NCBI RefSeq assembly: GCF_004217615.1
Contig: NZ_SHLD01000001.1
Location: forward strand, 1,922,001-1,986,000
Direction: 5' to 3'
Origin: Micromonospora kangleipakensis
GTDB lineage: Bacteria > Actinomycetota > Actinomycetes > Mycobacteriales > Micromonosporaceae
DNA: 64,000 nt
Shown: positions 6,978-16,435 of the stretch, piece after piece
Position numbering within the stretch: position 1 is the first letter of the stretch
How the letters are laid out: each line of letters begins with the position of its first letter
Translations under genes and position numbers: made by a program
Notes under the pieces: model-generated
What the model was told of the DNA's origin: nothing
Databases searched by the model: none
What the model saw: the letters and a program-made list of their open reading frames with translations, nothing else

Positions 6978-8804
6978 GTGGACTCGTACCCTGCTGTGGA
7001 GGACCACGGCTTGATCGGCGACCTGCAGACCGCGGCGCTGGTGAGCAGAGACGGGACGTTGGACTGGTTCTGCGCTCCCCGCTTCGACTCGCCGAGCCTC
7101 TTCGCTAGCCTGCTCGATCGGCACAAGGGTGGGCACTTCCAGATCTCACCTGATGGCGTCGACTACCGGAGCAGACAGCTGTATGTGCCTGGAACGCCGA
7201 TTCTGATCACCCGCTTCCTCAGCGCGGACGGCGTGGCTGAACTCGTGGATTTCATGCCCGTTGCGGGAGATTGCGCCACAGACCGCCACCGCCTGGTCCG
7301 CGTGATCCGGATCGTCCGCGGCACGATGCGGTTCCGCGTCGAGTGCCAACCGCGGTTCAACTACGGGCGCGATCCGCACGAACTCGACGAGTATCGGGAC
7401 GGCGTCGTGTTCCGCGGTCCCGGCCTCACCCTCACCCTGAACCCCGTCCGCGACGTCGAGATCGGTGTCGACACGTACCTCCGGCAAACCACCGAGGGCG
7501 TGTGTTTGACCGGCACGTTCCAAGAGGGCGAAATCGGTGGAGTCGTGCTGGAAACAGCGTCGCCTGACCCGCCACGCGTGGTCAGCTCGGGTGAGGTGTG
7601 GGAGATGTTCGAGCAGACCCGCGACTTCTGGCGGCGCTGGCTCGGCCGCTCCTGCTACACCGGCCGCTGGCGGGAGATGGTCGAGCGGTCCGCCCTGACG
7701 CTCAAGCTGATGACGTACGCGCCGACCGGCGCGCTGATCGCCGCCCCCACCGCCGGGCTGCCGGAGCAGATCGGCGGCGAGCGTAACTGGGACTACCGCT
7801 ACACCTGGGTCCGGGACGCGTCGTTCTCGGTGCACGCGCTGCTCGGCCTGGGCTTCACAGACGAGGCCGGCCGCTATCTGGAGTGGGTCAACGACCGCAT
7901 CCGCGAATCGGCGGCCAACGGCGTGGGGCTTCAGATCATGTACCGGGTCGACGGCTCACCCGATCTCACCGAGGAGGTGCTCGACCACTTCGAGGGTTAC
8001 CGCGGATCGAGCCCGGTGCGCGTGGGCAACAGCGCGGCCGGCCAACTGCAACTCGACATCCACGGTGAGGCGATGAGCGCGCTGCACCTCGCCGACAGGC
8101 ACGGGTTTCAGGGCTCACACCAGGGGTGGCTGAACGTGCGGCAACTGGTGAACTGGCTCTGCGACCACTGGGACCAACCCGAGGACGGGATCTGGGAGAC
8201 CCGCTCCGGCCGGCAGGATTTCACCTACGGGCGGCTGATGTGCTGGGTGGCGCTCGACCGCGCCATCCGCCTCGCGAACCGCCGTGGTCTGCCGGCCGAC
8301 ACCACCCGCTGGGCGAATGCCCGCAACGACATCTACGAACAGATCATGGCGCGCGGCTTCCACCCCGGACGCGGTGCCTTCGTGCAGCACTACGCGACCG
8401 ACGTCCTGGACGCGGCGCTGCTCACCATGCCCGGCGTCGGATTCGTGTCGCCGACCGACCCGATGTGGCAGTCGACCCTGCGGGCCATGGACGCCGAACT
8501 CGTCTCCGACAGCCTCGTCTACCGGTACGAGCCGGCCGCCTCACCCGACGGCCTGCGCGGCAACGAGGGCACCTTCAGCATGTGCACCTTCTGGTATGTC
8601 CAGGCCCTCGCGCAGTCCGGTCGGCTCGACGAAGCCCGACTGACCTTCGAGAAGATGCTCACGTACAGCAGCGACCTCGGCCTCTACTCCGAGGAGATCG
8701 CGCCCACCGGCGAGCAGGTCGGCAACTTCCCGCAGGCGTTCAGCCACCTCTCGCTGATCAGCACCGCCGTCAACCTCGACCGACTCCTCGACGACCGCCC
8801 CTGA
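6978..8804 (+). CDS. Glycoside hydrolase family 15 protein (glucoamylase/trehalase-like)
   Basis: A 608-residue cytoplasmic protein. An N-terminal beta-rich domain starts IGDLQTAALVSRDGTLDWFC and an (alpha/alpha)6 catalytic domain starts near GGERNWDYRYTWVRDASFS. A likely catalytic acid lies in EDGIWETRSG and a base in EEIAPTGEQVGNFPQAFSH, both typical of GH15. Actinobacterial members include alpha-glucan hydrolases and trehalases, and sequence alone does not decide which. GTG 6978 is preceded by GGGGAGG; an in-frame start 24 bp earlier lacks this. It is monocistronic, ending at a strong terminator. Confidence 0.9.
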   Translation: MDSYPAVEDHGLIGDLQTAALVSRDGTLDWFCAPRFDSPSLFASLLDRHKGGHFQISPDGVDYRSRQLYVPGTPILITRFLSADGVAELVDFMPVAGDCATDRHRLVRVIRIVRGTMRFRVECQPRFNYGRDPHELDEYRDGVVFRGPGLTLTLNPVRDVEIGVDTYLRQTTEGVCLTGTFQEGEIGGVVLETASPDPPRVVSSGEVWEMFEQTRDFWRRWLGRSCYTGRWREMVERSALTLKLMTYAPTGALIAAPTAGLPEQIGGERNWDYRYTWVRDASFSVHALLGLGFTDEAGRYLEWVNDRIRESAANGVGLQIMYRVDGSPDLTEEVLDHFEGYRGSSPVRVGNSAAGQLQLDIHGEAMSALHLADRHGFQGSHQGWLNVRQLVNWLCDHWDQPEDGIWETRSGRQDFTYGRLMCWVALDRAIRLANRRGLPADTTRWANARNDIYEQIMARGFHPGRGAFVQHYATDVLDAALLTMPGVGFVSPTDPMWQSTLRAMDAELVSDSLVYRYEPAASPDGLRGNEGTFSMCTFWYVQALAQSGRLDEARLTFEKMLTYSSDLGLYSEEIAPTGEQVGNFPQAFSHLSLISTAVNLDRLLDDRP

Positions 8805-8809
8805 CGCGA

Positions 8810-8848
8810 AACGCCCTGGATCGGGAGATGATCCCGGTCCAGGGCGTT
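8810..8848. terminator. Bidirectional terminator between GH15 and DUF4173 genes
   Basis: AACGCCCTGGA (8810-8820) and TCCAGGGCGTT (8838-8848) form an 11-bp perfect stem, with CGGGA/TCCCG extending inside. It lies between two convergent genes. Confidence 0.75.
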
Positions 8849-8870
8849 CCTCGACCCCGCCCGACGGGCG

Positions 8871-11168
8871 TCAGCGCGGACGGCGGCTCTTGGGCAGGTC
8901 GAACTGATCCGCGGCCCGGCAGTCCTTCGGCCCGCCGACGGCGTCCTTGCCGATCCGGTCGAGGGCCTGACGGGCCCGGTACCGGCCCAGGTTCCAGGCG
9001 TACCAGGGGTCGGGCTCGGCCAGGTCGTCGTCGATCCAGCTCAGCGTGCACCGGCGGACCGGGTCGGGGAGCTTCGTCAGGGCCGGCGTGGCGTCGGCGG
9101 AGAGCGCCCGCAGGTACCAGGCGTCGATCTTGCCGCTCTGCTTGTACCGGGCGATGTTGCGCTGGGCGGCGTAGTCCTCCGGGTTGAGCACGGCCAGGCT
9201 GAGCAGCATCACCACGGCCAGCCCCACGGTCGCGCCGGGGATCCACCGGCCCCGCCACCGGACCCCGGCGGCCAGGACCATCAGGAAGACCGCCCCGAGC
9301 AGCAGCTCGAACGCCATCACGAAGATCCGCTCGCCGGTGAAGCTGTAGACCTTCTGGTACGTGTACATGCGCGACAGCGCCGACACCACGATCACCACGC
9401 TGAGCGCGCTGAGCAGGCCGAGCAGGACGCGCAGCGCGGTGCGCTCGACCTTGCGCTCCCGGCTGGCCCAGCGGCTCACCGCACCGAGCACCGCCAGGGT
9501 CAGCAGGGTGACGAAGAGCAGCTGCCAGAACCCGCTGCGGGCGTACTCGGAGTAGCTGAGGCCGGCAACCTTCTGGACGTGCCGCTGGCCACCGAAGAGC
9601 ACGGTGAACTGCACGACGACGAAGCCGGCGAAGAGCAGCGTCAGCGCGCCGATGGCCGGGCCCCACTCCAGCAGGCCGAGGTTGCGGCTGCTCGGCTTGT
9701 CCACGGTGGAGAGGTCCGGCGGGGCGGCCAGCGTGTAGACGGCGGCGACCGCGATCAGCGCGCCCAGCCCGGCCAGGAAGATCCAGCGGAACACCGTACC
9801 GATGTTGATCTCCGGGACGATCGCGCCGAGGACCTCGGAGAAGGCCGCGTCGGCCGAGGAGAGCAGGGTGCCGAAGACCAGCAGCACCACCACGGTCGCG
9901 ACCACCGAACCGGCGACCCGGCGGACCATGCCCGTGTCCGGGGAGGCCGTGATGTGCCGGCGTACCCAGGGCAGGCCGCGGAGCGCCGCGAACGGCGCGG
10001 CCACCAGGCTGAACAGGATCGAGCGGACCAACCGGCCGCCCACGATGGCCAGCGTCGCGCAGGCGAGCGCGCCGAGGACGCAGAACGTCACCAGCCACCA
10101 GGCGTTGCGGAAGGCGAGCACGGAGAGCAGCGCCAGGGCCGCCACCGCCCAGCCGCCGCGGATCAGGCGTTCGGTGCGGGGCAGCTCGGCCGTGCCCCGC
10201 CGGACCGCGGCGACGCCGGCGGTCAGCACGAGCCAGCCGAGGAACCAGCCGATGCCGGTCCGGCTCAGCGGAACGAAGAACGCGATCCCGAGCGCGCCGG
10301 CGAGCACCGCGAGCGGGGTGGCCCGGCCGGTGGCCTGCTTCGGCCCCGGCCACCGGGCGCCGAGGAACGAGGTCCGGGGCGTCGGCGGGCGGGGCGTCCA
10401 GGTCGCGCCCGGCTGCGGCGGGAAGGTCGCCCAGGGCGGTGCCGGCTGCGCGGCGTACGGCGGCATCGGGGCCCCGGGGGCGACGTGCGGCTGCGGCGCG
10501 GCCCCGCCCGGGACGGGACGCTGCTGCGGCACGGTCGGCGCGGGCCCGGACGGCGTCGCGGGCTGCGTCGAACCGGGGGATGTCGGTGCGGGCGCGGAGG
10601 AGTCCGCGTCGCCCGAGCCCGCCGCCGCGCTGACGGCGGTGGGCTGCGCAGACGCGCCGGTGGCGGGCGAGGAGACCTCGGCCGTGGCAGTTTCCCGGCC
10701 GTTCGTGCCGGTCTGCTCGGCCGAGCCGTCCGCGCCCGCTGCCGGGGCACCAGGGGTCGGGTGCTCGGCTTCGGCGACGCCCGCAGGCGCGGACGCCTCC
10801 GGCCCGACCGGCACCGGCGCGGCGACCTCGGTCGCACCGGGCGTCACGACCTGCGCGGGGATCACCCGGGCCGGAGCGCCGGCCGTGGCCTGCTGGGCGA
10901 CGGGGACCGGGGCGGCCGGCCCCTCGCCCGCGGGGGCCGGCACCAGCGGCAGAAAGACGGCGTATCCGCGGGTGCCGGCCGGGACGGTGACCGGGATCGC
11001 CCAGGCCGGCTGGCCCTCCTGACCGGGCCACACCAGCCCCGGCGGCGCCCCGTCTGTAGTGGGCATGACGAGCAGATAGGGCGTGGCGTCGGCGGGGATG
11101 CCGCCCTCCGAAGGCCCGGCCGCCGCGGCGGTCCGGGGAGAATCTGGCGCCGATGACGGCTCGGGCAC
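8871..11168 (-). CDS. DUF4173/DUF4153-type large membrane protein
   Basis: About 765 residues. A Pro/Ala-rich, low-complexity cytoplasmic N-third includes a short YLLVMP...GYAVFLPL region. From about residue 270 there are a dozen or so membrane spans including the family hallmark FGTLLSSADAAFSEVLG, and a soluble tail ends SWIDDDLAEPDPWYAWNLG. Family function is unknown. AAGGAG lies six bases before GTG 11168, so that start is preferred over GTG 11186, which has no ribosome binding site. It converges on the GH15 gene; upstream is a 226-bp gap after the DUF11 gene. Confidence 0.8.
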   Translation of the reverse strand: MPEPSSAPDSPRTAAAAGPSEGGIPADATPYLLVMPTTDGAPPGLVWPGQEGQPAWAIPVTVPAGTRGYAVFLPLVPAPAGEGPAAPVPVAQQATAGAPARVIPAQVVTPGATEVAAPVPVGPEASAPAGVAEAEHPTPGAPAAGADGSAEQTGTNGRETATAEVSSPATGASAQPTAVSAAAGSGDADSSAPAPTSPGSTQPATPSGPAPTVPQQRPVPGGAAPQPHVAPGAPMPPYAAQPAPPWATFPPQPGATWTPRPPTPRTSFLGARWPGPKQATGRATPLAVLAGALGIAFFVPLSRTGIGWFLGWLVLTAGVAAVRRGTAELPRTERLIRGGWAVAALALLSVLAFRNAWWLVTFCVLGALACATLAIVGGRLVRSILFSLVAAPFAALRGLPWVRRHITASPDTGMVRRVAGSVVATVVVLLVFGTLLSSADAAFSEVLGAIVPEINIGTVFRWIFLAGLGALIAVAAVYTLAAPPDLSTVDKPSSRNLGLLEWGPAIGALTLLFAGFVVVQFTVLFGGQRHVQKVAGLSYSEYARSGFWQLLFVTLLTLAVLGAVSRWASRERKVERTALRVLLGLLSALSVVIVVSALSRMYTYQKVYSFTGERIFVMAFELLLGAVFLMVLAAGVRWRGRWIPGATVGLAVVMLLSLAVLNPEDYAAQRNIARYKQSGKIDAWYLRALSADATPALTKLPDPVRRCTLSWIDDDLAEPDPWYAWNLGRYRARQALDRIGKDAVGGPKDCRAADQFDLPKSRRPR

Positions 11169-11394
11169 GGCAGGCTCCTTGATCACAGGGTGCCGTCACT
11201 GTAGGTGTAAGCCCGCCCCGCCCGCCGCCCCGTGAGCGGACCGTCTTACGTGGTCCGACCGGTCAGCAGACCCGGGCCGGTGACGCGTCCGCGCCGTGGC
11301 GCTCGACGGCGTTGAGGTCGGCGATCGTGGTGGCGGCGATGTTGCGGGTCGGGGCCGGGCATGCCGAGCGGCTCCCAGCACTCGGGCGGGTCGC

Positions 11395-12600
11395 TCAACC
11401 CACGACGGTGGTCTCGCTGGCCGCGTCGTTCGTCGGGTCCGGGTCGTATTCGCTGCCGGTCACCCGGGCCTGGCTGGTCACCGTGCCCCGGCCTTGGGGC
11501 CGCAGCTCGACCACCACGGTCGCGGTCGCTCCGCCGGCGAGCGTGCCGAGGTCGCACTCCACCCGGCCGACGTTGGGCGAGCCGCAGCCGCCCTGCGAGG
11601 CGCCGACGGAGAGCAGCGTGAGCCCACCTGACACCGTCGTCGACCACTCGTGGACGAGGTGGGCGGCGGACGGCGACGGACCGTGGTTGGTGACGGTCAG
11701 CGTGTAGGTGAGCGGCCGGCCGGGCGGGGTCGGGTCGGCGGATTCGCCGATCGTCACCGCCAGGTCCGCGGCGGGCAGGACGGTGACCGTGACGGCCGCG
11801 GCGTTGTTCGCCGGTTGCGGGTCCGGCTGGTCCGCGCCGATCGAGCCGGAGATCGTCCAGTTCCCCGGCGCGGACGCGGTCACCGCGATCGGCGCGACGG
11901 CCCCCGTCGACGGGGGCAGCTCCGTCGGTCCGAGGGTGCAGACGGGGTCGGTCCCGTCCGGGACGCAGGACGCGCTGGAGTGGATCGAGAGGCCGGCCGG
12001 AATCCGCAGCCGTGCGGTCACGCCGGTCGCGGTGGCCGGACCCGCGTTGGACATCGCCGCGGAGATGAAGAACAGCGTCCCCGCGTGGACGGGACCGTAC
12101 GGTCCGCTCAGCTGGAGCGCGACGTCGGCCTCGGTCGGCGCCGTCACCGTCGTGGTCGCCGTCCGGGCGTTGTCGGACGGGTCCCTGTCGGGTTCCGCGG
12201 CGGACACCGTGAAGGTCATCGAGAGCGTGCCGGCCACGGTCGGCGTGACCTGGATGATCAACGGGGACGCCATCCCGCTCGCACCCAACGTCGCCAGGTC
12301 GCAGGTCACCAGGGTCGTCGTCGCGCCGCACCGGTCGTCCCAATCCAGCGGCCGGAAGGACACCCCGGCGGGCAGCGGCGCGGTCACCCGCGTGCCGGTC
12401 GCCGTACCGGGGCCACGGTTTCCCACGGTGACCGTGTAGGAGACGGTCGAGCCGGCGAGCACCGGGTCGGGACCGTCGCTGACGTCCGAGACGAACAGGT
12501 CCACCCGCTCCGCCGCGTGGGCCGGGGCGGCGGGGACGACGAGGGAGACGAGGCCGAGCAGAAGAGCGGGCAGGAGTCGGGTGCGGGCGAAGCGGGACAT
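11395..12600 (-). CDS. Secreted DUF11 repeat protein
   Basis: A 401-residue exported protein. A signal peptide (MSRFARTRLLPALLLGLVSL to PAHA) is followed by three tandem DUF11 beta-sandwich repeats of about 110-120 residues, each with the pattern YTVTVGNRGPGTATG...LPAGVSF...N and closing on DP..NNA-type motifs. DUF11 modules are structural units of bacterial surface proteins. No sortase motif or membrane anchor follows the last repeat, so it is probably released or loosely wall-bound. ATG 12600 has GAGAGGAG at good spacing; longer forms to 12648 would hide the signal peptide. It is divergent from the LPMO gene. Confidence 0.85.
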   Translation of the reverse strand: MSRFARTRLLPALLLGLVSLVVPAAPAHAAERVDLFVSDVSDGPDPVLAGSTVSYTVTVGNRGPGTATGTRVTAPLPAGVSFRPLDWDDRCGATTTLVTCDLATLGASGMASPLIIQVTPTVAGTLSMTFTVSAAEPDRDPSDNARTATTTVTAPTEADVALQLSGPYGPVHAGTLFFISAAMSNAGPATATGVTARLRIPAGLSIHSSASCVPDGTDPVCTLGPTELPPSTGAVAPIAVTASAPGNWTISGSIGADQPDPQPANNAAAVTVTVLPAADLAVTIGESADPTPPGRPLTYTLTVTNHGPSPSAAHLVHEWSTTVSGGLTLLSVGASQGGCGSPNVGRVECDLGTLAGGATATVVVELRPQGRGTVTSQARVTGSEYDPDPTNDAASETTVVG

Positions 12601-12742
12601 CGGCATCTCCTCTCCCCAGCCCTCGACGACGAGGACTTCCGGAGGCATCCAGTCAGGGAAATGTACCGCTGCGCCGGACCGCTCGTCGCCCCGTCGAACT
12701 GTTGACGTCGCGCGCCCGTACCAGTGGGCGGAGGTCGATCAC

Positions 12743-13687
12743 ATGGCCGTACGCCGAATCCTCGCCGCCGTCGCGGCCGCCACCGCGATCCTGCTCCTCA
12801 CCGCCGCGCCCGCCGCCGCGCACGGCGCACCGACCAACCCGCTCAGCCGGGCGGCGGCCTGCGGCCCGGAGGGCGGCCAGGCGGCGACGCCGGCCTGCCG
12901 CGCGGCGATCGCGGCCGGTGCGGCGGTACGGGAGTGGGACAACATCCGGGTCGCCCGGATCGACGGCCGGGACCGGGAACGGATCCCCGACGGTGAGCTG
13001 TGCAGCGGCGGGCTCTCCGCGTACCGGGGGCTGGACCTGCCACGCACCGACTGGCCGGCGACGACGCTGACCTCCGGTGGCCGGTACACCTTCCGGTACC
13101 GGACCACGATCCCGCACCGGGGCACGTTCCGGCTCTACGCCACCACCGCCGCCTACGACCCGAGCCGGCGGCTGACCTGGGCCGACCTCGACCCGCGGCC
13201 GTTCCTGACGGTCGCCGACCCGCCGCTGCGGGACGGCGCGTACCAGATGCCGGGGCGGCTGCCCGCGGACCGCAGCGGCCGGCACCTGATCTACATCATC
13301 TGGCAGAACTCCGACACCCAGGACACCTACTACTCCTGCTCCGACGTGGTGTTCCGGTCGTCCGCCGGGGCCGCGTCCGGTGCCCGCGGCGGCCCGTCGG
13401 CCAGCCCGGCCGCCGCCGCCACGAAGCGGGCCGTCCCGCATACCGTCCCGCCGGCCGCCACGCCAAGCGGCGCGGCCGGCGTCCCGGCGGCGGAGGCCGG
13501 GGTGCCGGTGGCCTCGGTGACCGACCTCGGCGGTGTCCGCTGGCCGCTGGTGGCGGGGGCCGCCGCGGCGGTCACCGTGCTGCTGGCCGTCACCGTCGGG
13601 ATGCGGCTGCGCCGGGCCGGCAGGGTGCCGGTCGACCGTTCCTGCGAGGTACGCAACCACCGCGCCGGCCGCCGCCGGATCTGGTGA
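12743..13687 (+). CDS. Membrane-anchored AA10 lytic polysaccharide monooxygenase
   Basis: A 314-residue protein. A signal peptide ends AAPAAA, so the mature chain starts with His27 (HGAPTNPLSR), the first copper-brace residue. The second His is His125 in TIPHRGTFRLY, and the conserved end WQNSDTQDTYYSCSDVVF is present. AA10 enzymes oxidatively cleave chitin or cellulose. Unlike most, this one has no carbohydrate-binding module: an Ala/Pro linker (about residues 215-265) leads to a C-terminal membrane helix and basic tail, so it should stay on the cell. GGAGG precedes ATG 12743. It is divergent from the DUF11 gene with a 142-bp shared promoter region. Confidence 0.88.
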   Translation: MAVRRILAAVAAATAILLLTAAPAAAHGAPTNPLSRAAACGPEGGQAATPACRAAIAAGAAVREWDNIRVARIDGRDRERIPDGELCSGGLSAYRGLDLPRTDWPATTLTSGGRYTFRYRTTIPHRGTFRLYATTAAYDPSRRLTWADLDPRPFLTVADPPLRDGAYQMPGRLPADRSGRHLIYIIWQNSDTQDTYYSCSDVVFRSSAGAASGARGGPSASPAAAATKRAVPHTVPPAATPSGAAGVPAAEAGVPVASVTDLGGVRWPLVAGAAAAVTVLLAVTVGMRLRRAGRVPVDRSCEVRNHRAGRRRIW

Positions 13688-13784
13688 GCGGGGTCAGTCC
13701 CCGGAGTAGCCACCCTTCGTGGTGGAACCACACCGCCACGGCAGTCTGGCGACGGACCATGGCGGCGCGGTCCGACAACGCGGG

Positions 13785-14780
13785 TCAGCCCAGGTGGTGG
13801 TCGATCTCGGCCAGCTCCTCAGCGGTGAAGTCGAGGTTGTCCAGCGCGGCCACGTTCCCCTCCAGCTGGGCCACGCTGCTCGCGCCGATGATCAGGCTGG
13901 TCATCCGCGGGTCGCGCAGCGCCCAGGCCAGCGCCAGCTGGGCCAGCGACTGGCCGCGCCGCTCGGCGATCGCGGCGAGCGCTCGGATGGTGGCCATCTT
14001 CTCCGCGCTGAGGTCGCTCTCGTTGAGGAAGACGCTGGTGCGGACCCGGGAGTCCGCGGGGATGCCACCCAGGTAGCGGTCGGTGAGCAGGCCCTGCGCG
14101 AGCGGGCTGTACGCGATGCAGCCGGCGCCGACCTTCTCCAACGTGTCGAGCAGGCCGTCGTCCTCGGTCCAGCGGTTGAGCATCGAGTACGACGGCTGGT
14201 TGATCAGCAGCGGCGTACCCAGGTCGCGCAGGATCGCCGCGGCCCGGGCGGTCTGCTCGGAGGTGTAGTTGGAGATGCCGACGTAGAGCGCCTTGCCGGA
14301 GCGGACGATGGCGTCCAGCGCGCCCATCGTCTCCTCCAGCGGGGTGTCCGGGTCGAACCGGTGCGAGTAGAAGATGTCGACGTAGTCCAGCCCCATCCGG
14401 CGCAGCGACTGATCCAGCGAGGAGATCAGGTACTTGCGGGAGCCCCACTCGCCGTACGGGCCGGGCCACATCAGATAGCCGGCCTTGCTGGAGACGACCA
14501 GCTCGTCCCGGTACGGCTTGAGGTCGGTGGCGAGCAGCCGGCCGAAGTTCTCCTCCGCCGAGCCGGGCGGCGGGCCGTAGTTGTTGGCCAGGTCGAAGTG
14601 GGTGATGCCGAGGTCGAAGGCGCGCCGGACGATGTCCCGCTGCCGCTCGAACGGCCGGTCCGGCCCGAAGTTGTGCCACAGCCCGAGCGAGATGGCGGGC
14701 AGCCGGAGCCCGCTGCGCCCGCTCCGCCGGTAGGTCATCGTGTCGTAGCGCTCATCGGCGGCAAGGTAGGTCACGATCAC
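13785..14780 (-). CDS. Aldo/keto reductase, YghZ-like
   Basis: About 331 residues forming a TIM-barrel NADPH-dependent oxidoreductase. The catalytic tetrad is visible as Asp in HFDLANNYG, Tyr in ANNYGPPPGSAEENFG, Lys in VVSSKAGYLMWPG and His in IFYSHRFDPDTP. The GPPPGSAEENFG and KAGYLMWPGPYG segments match the YghZ/GpR group, which reduces small aldehydes such as L-glyceraldehyde 3-phosphate. GTG 14780 is used; GTG 14774 is equally possible. It is divergent from a second, unrelated aldo/keto reductase gene. Confidence 0.88.
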   Translation of the reverse strand: MIVTYLAADERYDTMTYRRSGRSGLRLPAISLGLWHNFGPDRPFERQRDIVRRAFDLGITHFDLANNYGPPPGSAEENFGRLLATDLKPYRDELVVSSKAGYLMWPGPYGEWGSRKYLISSLDQSLRRMGLDYVDIFYSHRFDPDTPLEETMGALDAIVRSGKALYVGISNYTSEQTARAAAILRDLGTPLLINQPSYSMLNRWTEDDGLLDTLEKVGAGCIAYSPLAQGLLTDRYLGGIPADSRVRTSVFLNESDLSAEKMATIRALAAIAERRGQSLAQLALAWALRDPRMTSLIIGASSVAQLEGNVAALDNLDFTAEELAEIDHHLG

Positions 14781-14890
14781 GACCCTAGTCCCGCCCGCAC
14801 GGGAGGCGCTCAGAGGTCGTGGCGGGGGCGGGGACCGCCCGGGTCGCGGAACGGGCGTGCCGGCCCGCCTGCGCGGGTAGCTTCGAGGCC

Positions 14891-15859
14891 ATGCGTTTCG
14901 TTCAGCTCGACACCCCCAAGCCGATCTCGAAGATCGGCCTCGGCACCTGGCAGTTCGGGTCGAAGGAGTGGGGCTACGGCCCCGACTACGAGCGCCGGGC
15001 GGCGGAGATCGTCCGGCGGGCGCTGGAGTTGGGCGTCACCCTCTTCGACACCGCCGAGCTGTACGGGTTCGGCCGCAGCGAGCGGATCCTCGGCGCGGCG
15101 CTCGGCGACGACCGGGCCAAGGTCGTGGTGGCCAGCAAGATCTTCCCGGTGCTGCCGATCGCAGCGGTGGTGCAGCAGCGCGCGGTCGCCTCCGCCGGCC
15201 GGCTCGGCGTCAGCAGCATCGACCTCTACCAGGTGCACCAGCCCAACCCGGTGGTCGCCGATACCACCACCATGCGCGGCATGCGTGCCCTCCAGGACGT
15301 CGGGCTGGTCGGCGAGGTCGGGGTCAGCAACTACAACCTGCGCCGCTGGCGGTTCGCCGAGGCCGCGCTGGGCCGCCGGGTGCTGAGCAACCAGGTCCGC
15401 TACAGCATGGTCGACCGCGGCCCCGAGGAGGACCTGATCCCGTACGCGGAGCAGGCCGGCCGGATCGTGATCGCGTACAGCCCGCTGGGGCAGGGCTTCC
15501 TCTCCGGCCGGTACGACGCGAAGAACCCGCCGAGCGGGGCGGTGCGCCGGGCCAACCCGTACTTCCTGCCGGAGAACCTGGAGCGCGGTACCGCGCTGAT
15601 CGCCACGCTGCGCGAGGTCGCCGACGCCCACGACGCCACCCCCAGCCAGATCGCCCTGGCCTACCTGCTGCGCCACCCCAACGTGGTGGCCATCCCCGGC
15701 GCGTCCGGCGTTGAGCAGATGGAACGCAACGCGGCCGCCGCCGAGATCGACCTGACCGACGACGAGTACGCCGCCCTGGCCACCGAGGCCCGACAGTTCC
15801 GCCCGATCACCGGGCTGGCCGCGGTGCCGAAGCTGGTCCGCGCCCGTACCGGAAGGTGA
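14891..15859 (+). CDS. Aldo/keto reductase
   Basis: A 322-residue aldo/keto reductase. The tetrad lies in LFDTAELYGFGRSE (Asp, Tyr), VVASKIFPVLP (Lys) and LYQVHQPNP (His), with the NADPH-binding GASGVEQMERNAAA motif near the C-terminus. The substrate is not predictable. It is not a close copy of the 13785-14780 gene, since motif spacing and N-terminus differ. The stop codon lies 5 bp before the hemerythrin gene's ATG, so they probably share a transcript. Confidence 0.88.
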   Translation: MRFVQLDTPKPISKIGLGTWQFGSKEWGYGPDYERRAAEIVRRALELGVTLFDTAELYGFGRSERILGAALGDDRAKVVVASKIFPVLPIAAVVQQRAVASAGRLGVSSIDLYQVHQPNPVVADTTTMRGMRALQDVGLVGEVGVSNYNLRRWRFAEAALGRRVLSNQVRYSMVDRGPEEDLIPYAEQAGRIVIAYSPLGQGFLSGRYDAKNPPSGAVRRANPYFLPENLERGTALIATLREVADAHDATPSQIALAYLLRHPNVVAIPGASGVEQMERNAAAAEIDLTDDEYAALATEARQFRPITGLAAVPKLVRARTGR

Positions 15860-15864
15860 CCACG

Positions 15865-16362
15865 ATGGACGACATCACCGCCCTCATCCTCGACGACCAC
15901 GCCGCGTTCCGGCGCGGCTTCGCCCGGCTCGACGACGCCCGGGACGACGCCGAGCTGCTGGCGATCTGGGACGCGCTCGCGCTGCACCTGGACATCCACG
16001 CCGAGGCGGAGGAGACGATCCTCTACCCGCACCTGGTCAGGCACGGCGACGACGGCGAGGACGAGACCTCCGACGCGATCGGCGACCACAACAAGATCCG
16101 GGACGCGATCGCCGAGTCGAAGCTGCACCCGGTCGGCTCGGACGAGTGGTGCGCGGCGGTGTGGACGGCCCGCCGGGAGAACAGCGAGCACCTGGCCGAG
16201 GAGGAGGACGAGGCGCTGCCCGACTTCCGCCGGCACGCCAGCGCCGAGCTGCGGGCGGAGCTGGGGTCGCGCTGGCTGAAGTTCTACGGCGAGCACAAGA
16301 ACGGCCGCAACCTGCGCTTCCAGGACAAGGACCCGGAGAAGTACGTCGAAGAACACCGCTGA
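15865..16362 (+). CDS. Hemerythrin domain protein
   Basis: A 165-residue four-helix HHE protein. Di-iron ligands appear as His in LDDHAAFRRG, His/Glu in LHLDIHAEAEETILYPHLVRH, His in IGDHNKIRD and His in SEHLAEEEDEALPDF. Such proteins bind oxygen, sense it or sequester iron; which applies here is unknown. GGAAGG 8 bp upstream supports ATG 15865 over the GTG at 15856 that overlaps the preceding stop. It is probably cotranscribed with the aldo/keto reductase gene. Confidence 0.85.
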   Translation: MDDITALILDDHAAFRRGFARLDDARDDAELLAIWDALALHLDIHAEAEETILYPHLVRHGDDGEDETSDAIGDHNKIRDAIAESKLHPVGSDEWCAAVWTARRENSEHLAEEEDEALPDFRRHASAELRAELGSRWLKFYGEHKNGRNLRFQDKDPEKYVEEHR

Positions 16363-16383
16363 GACGCCTCGGTGGGCGGCGAT

Positions 16384-16401
16384 CTCCCCGATGTGGGGGA
16401 G
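16384..16401. promoter_or_regulatory. TCCCC-N6-GGGGA palindrome before the two-component operon
   Basis: CTCCCC-GATGT-GGGGGAG, 34 bp upstream of the histidine kinase start. The same TCCCC-N6-GGGGA arrangement occurs at 18389-18404 before the next gene after the operon, so it is a candidate operator for the response regulator. Confidence 0.5.
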
Positions 16402-16435
16402 CCGGCGGGGCGCCGGTCGGCGGGAGAATGGCCCG

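Noticed and set aside
8871..11186. Long open frames on both strands through the Pro/Ala-rich region
   Set aside because: These are shadows created by the high GC content. Only the minus-strand frame has membrane spans and family motifs.
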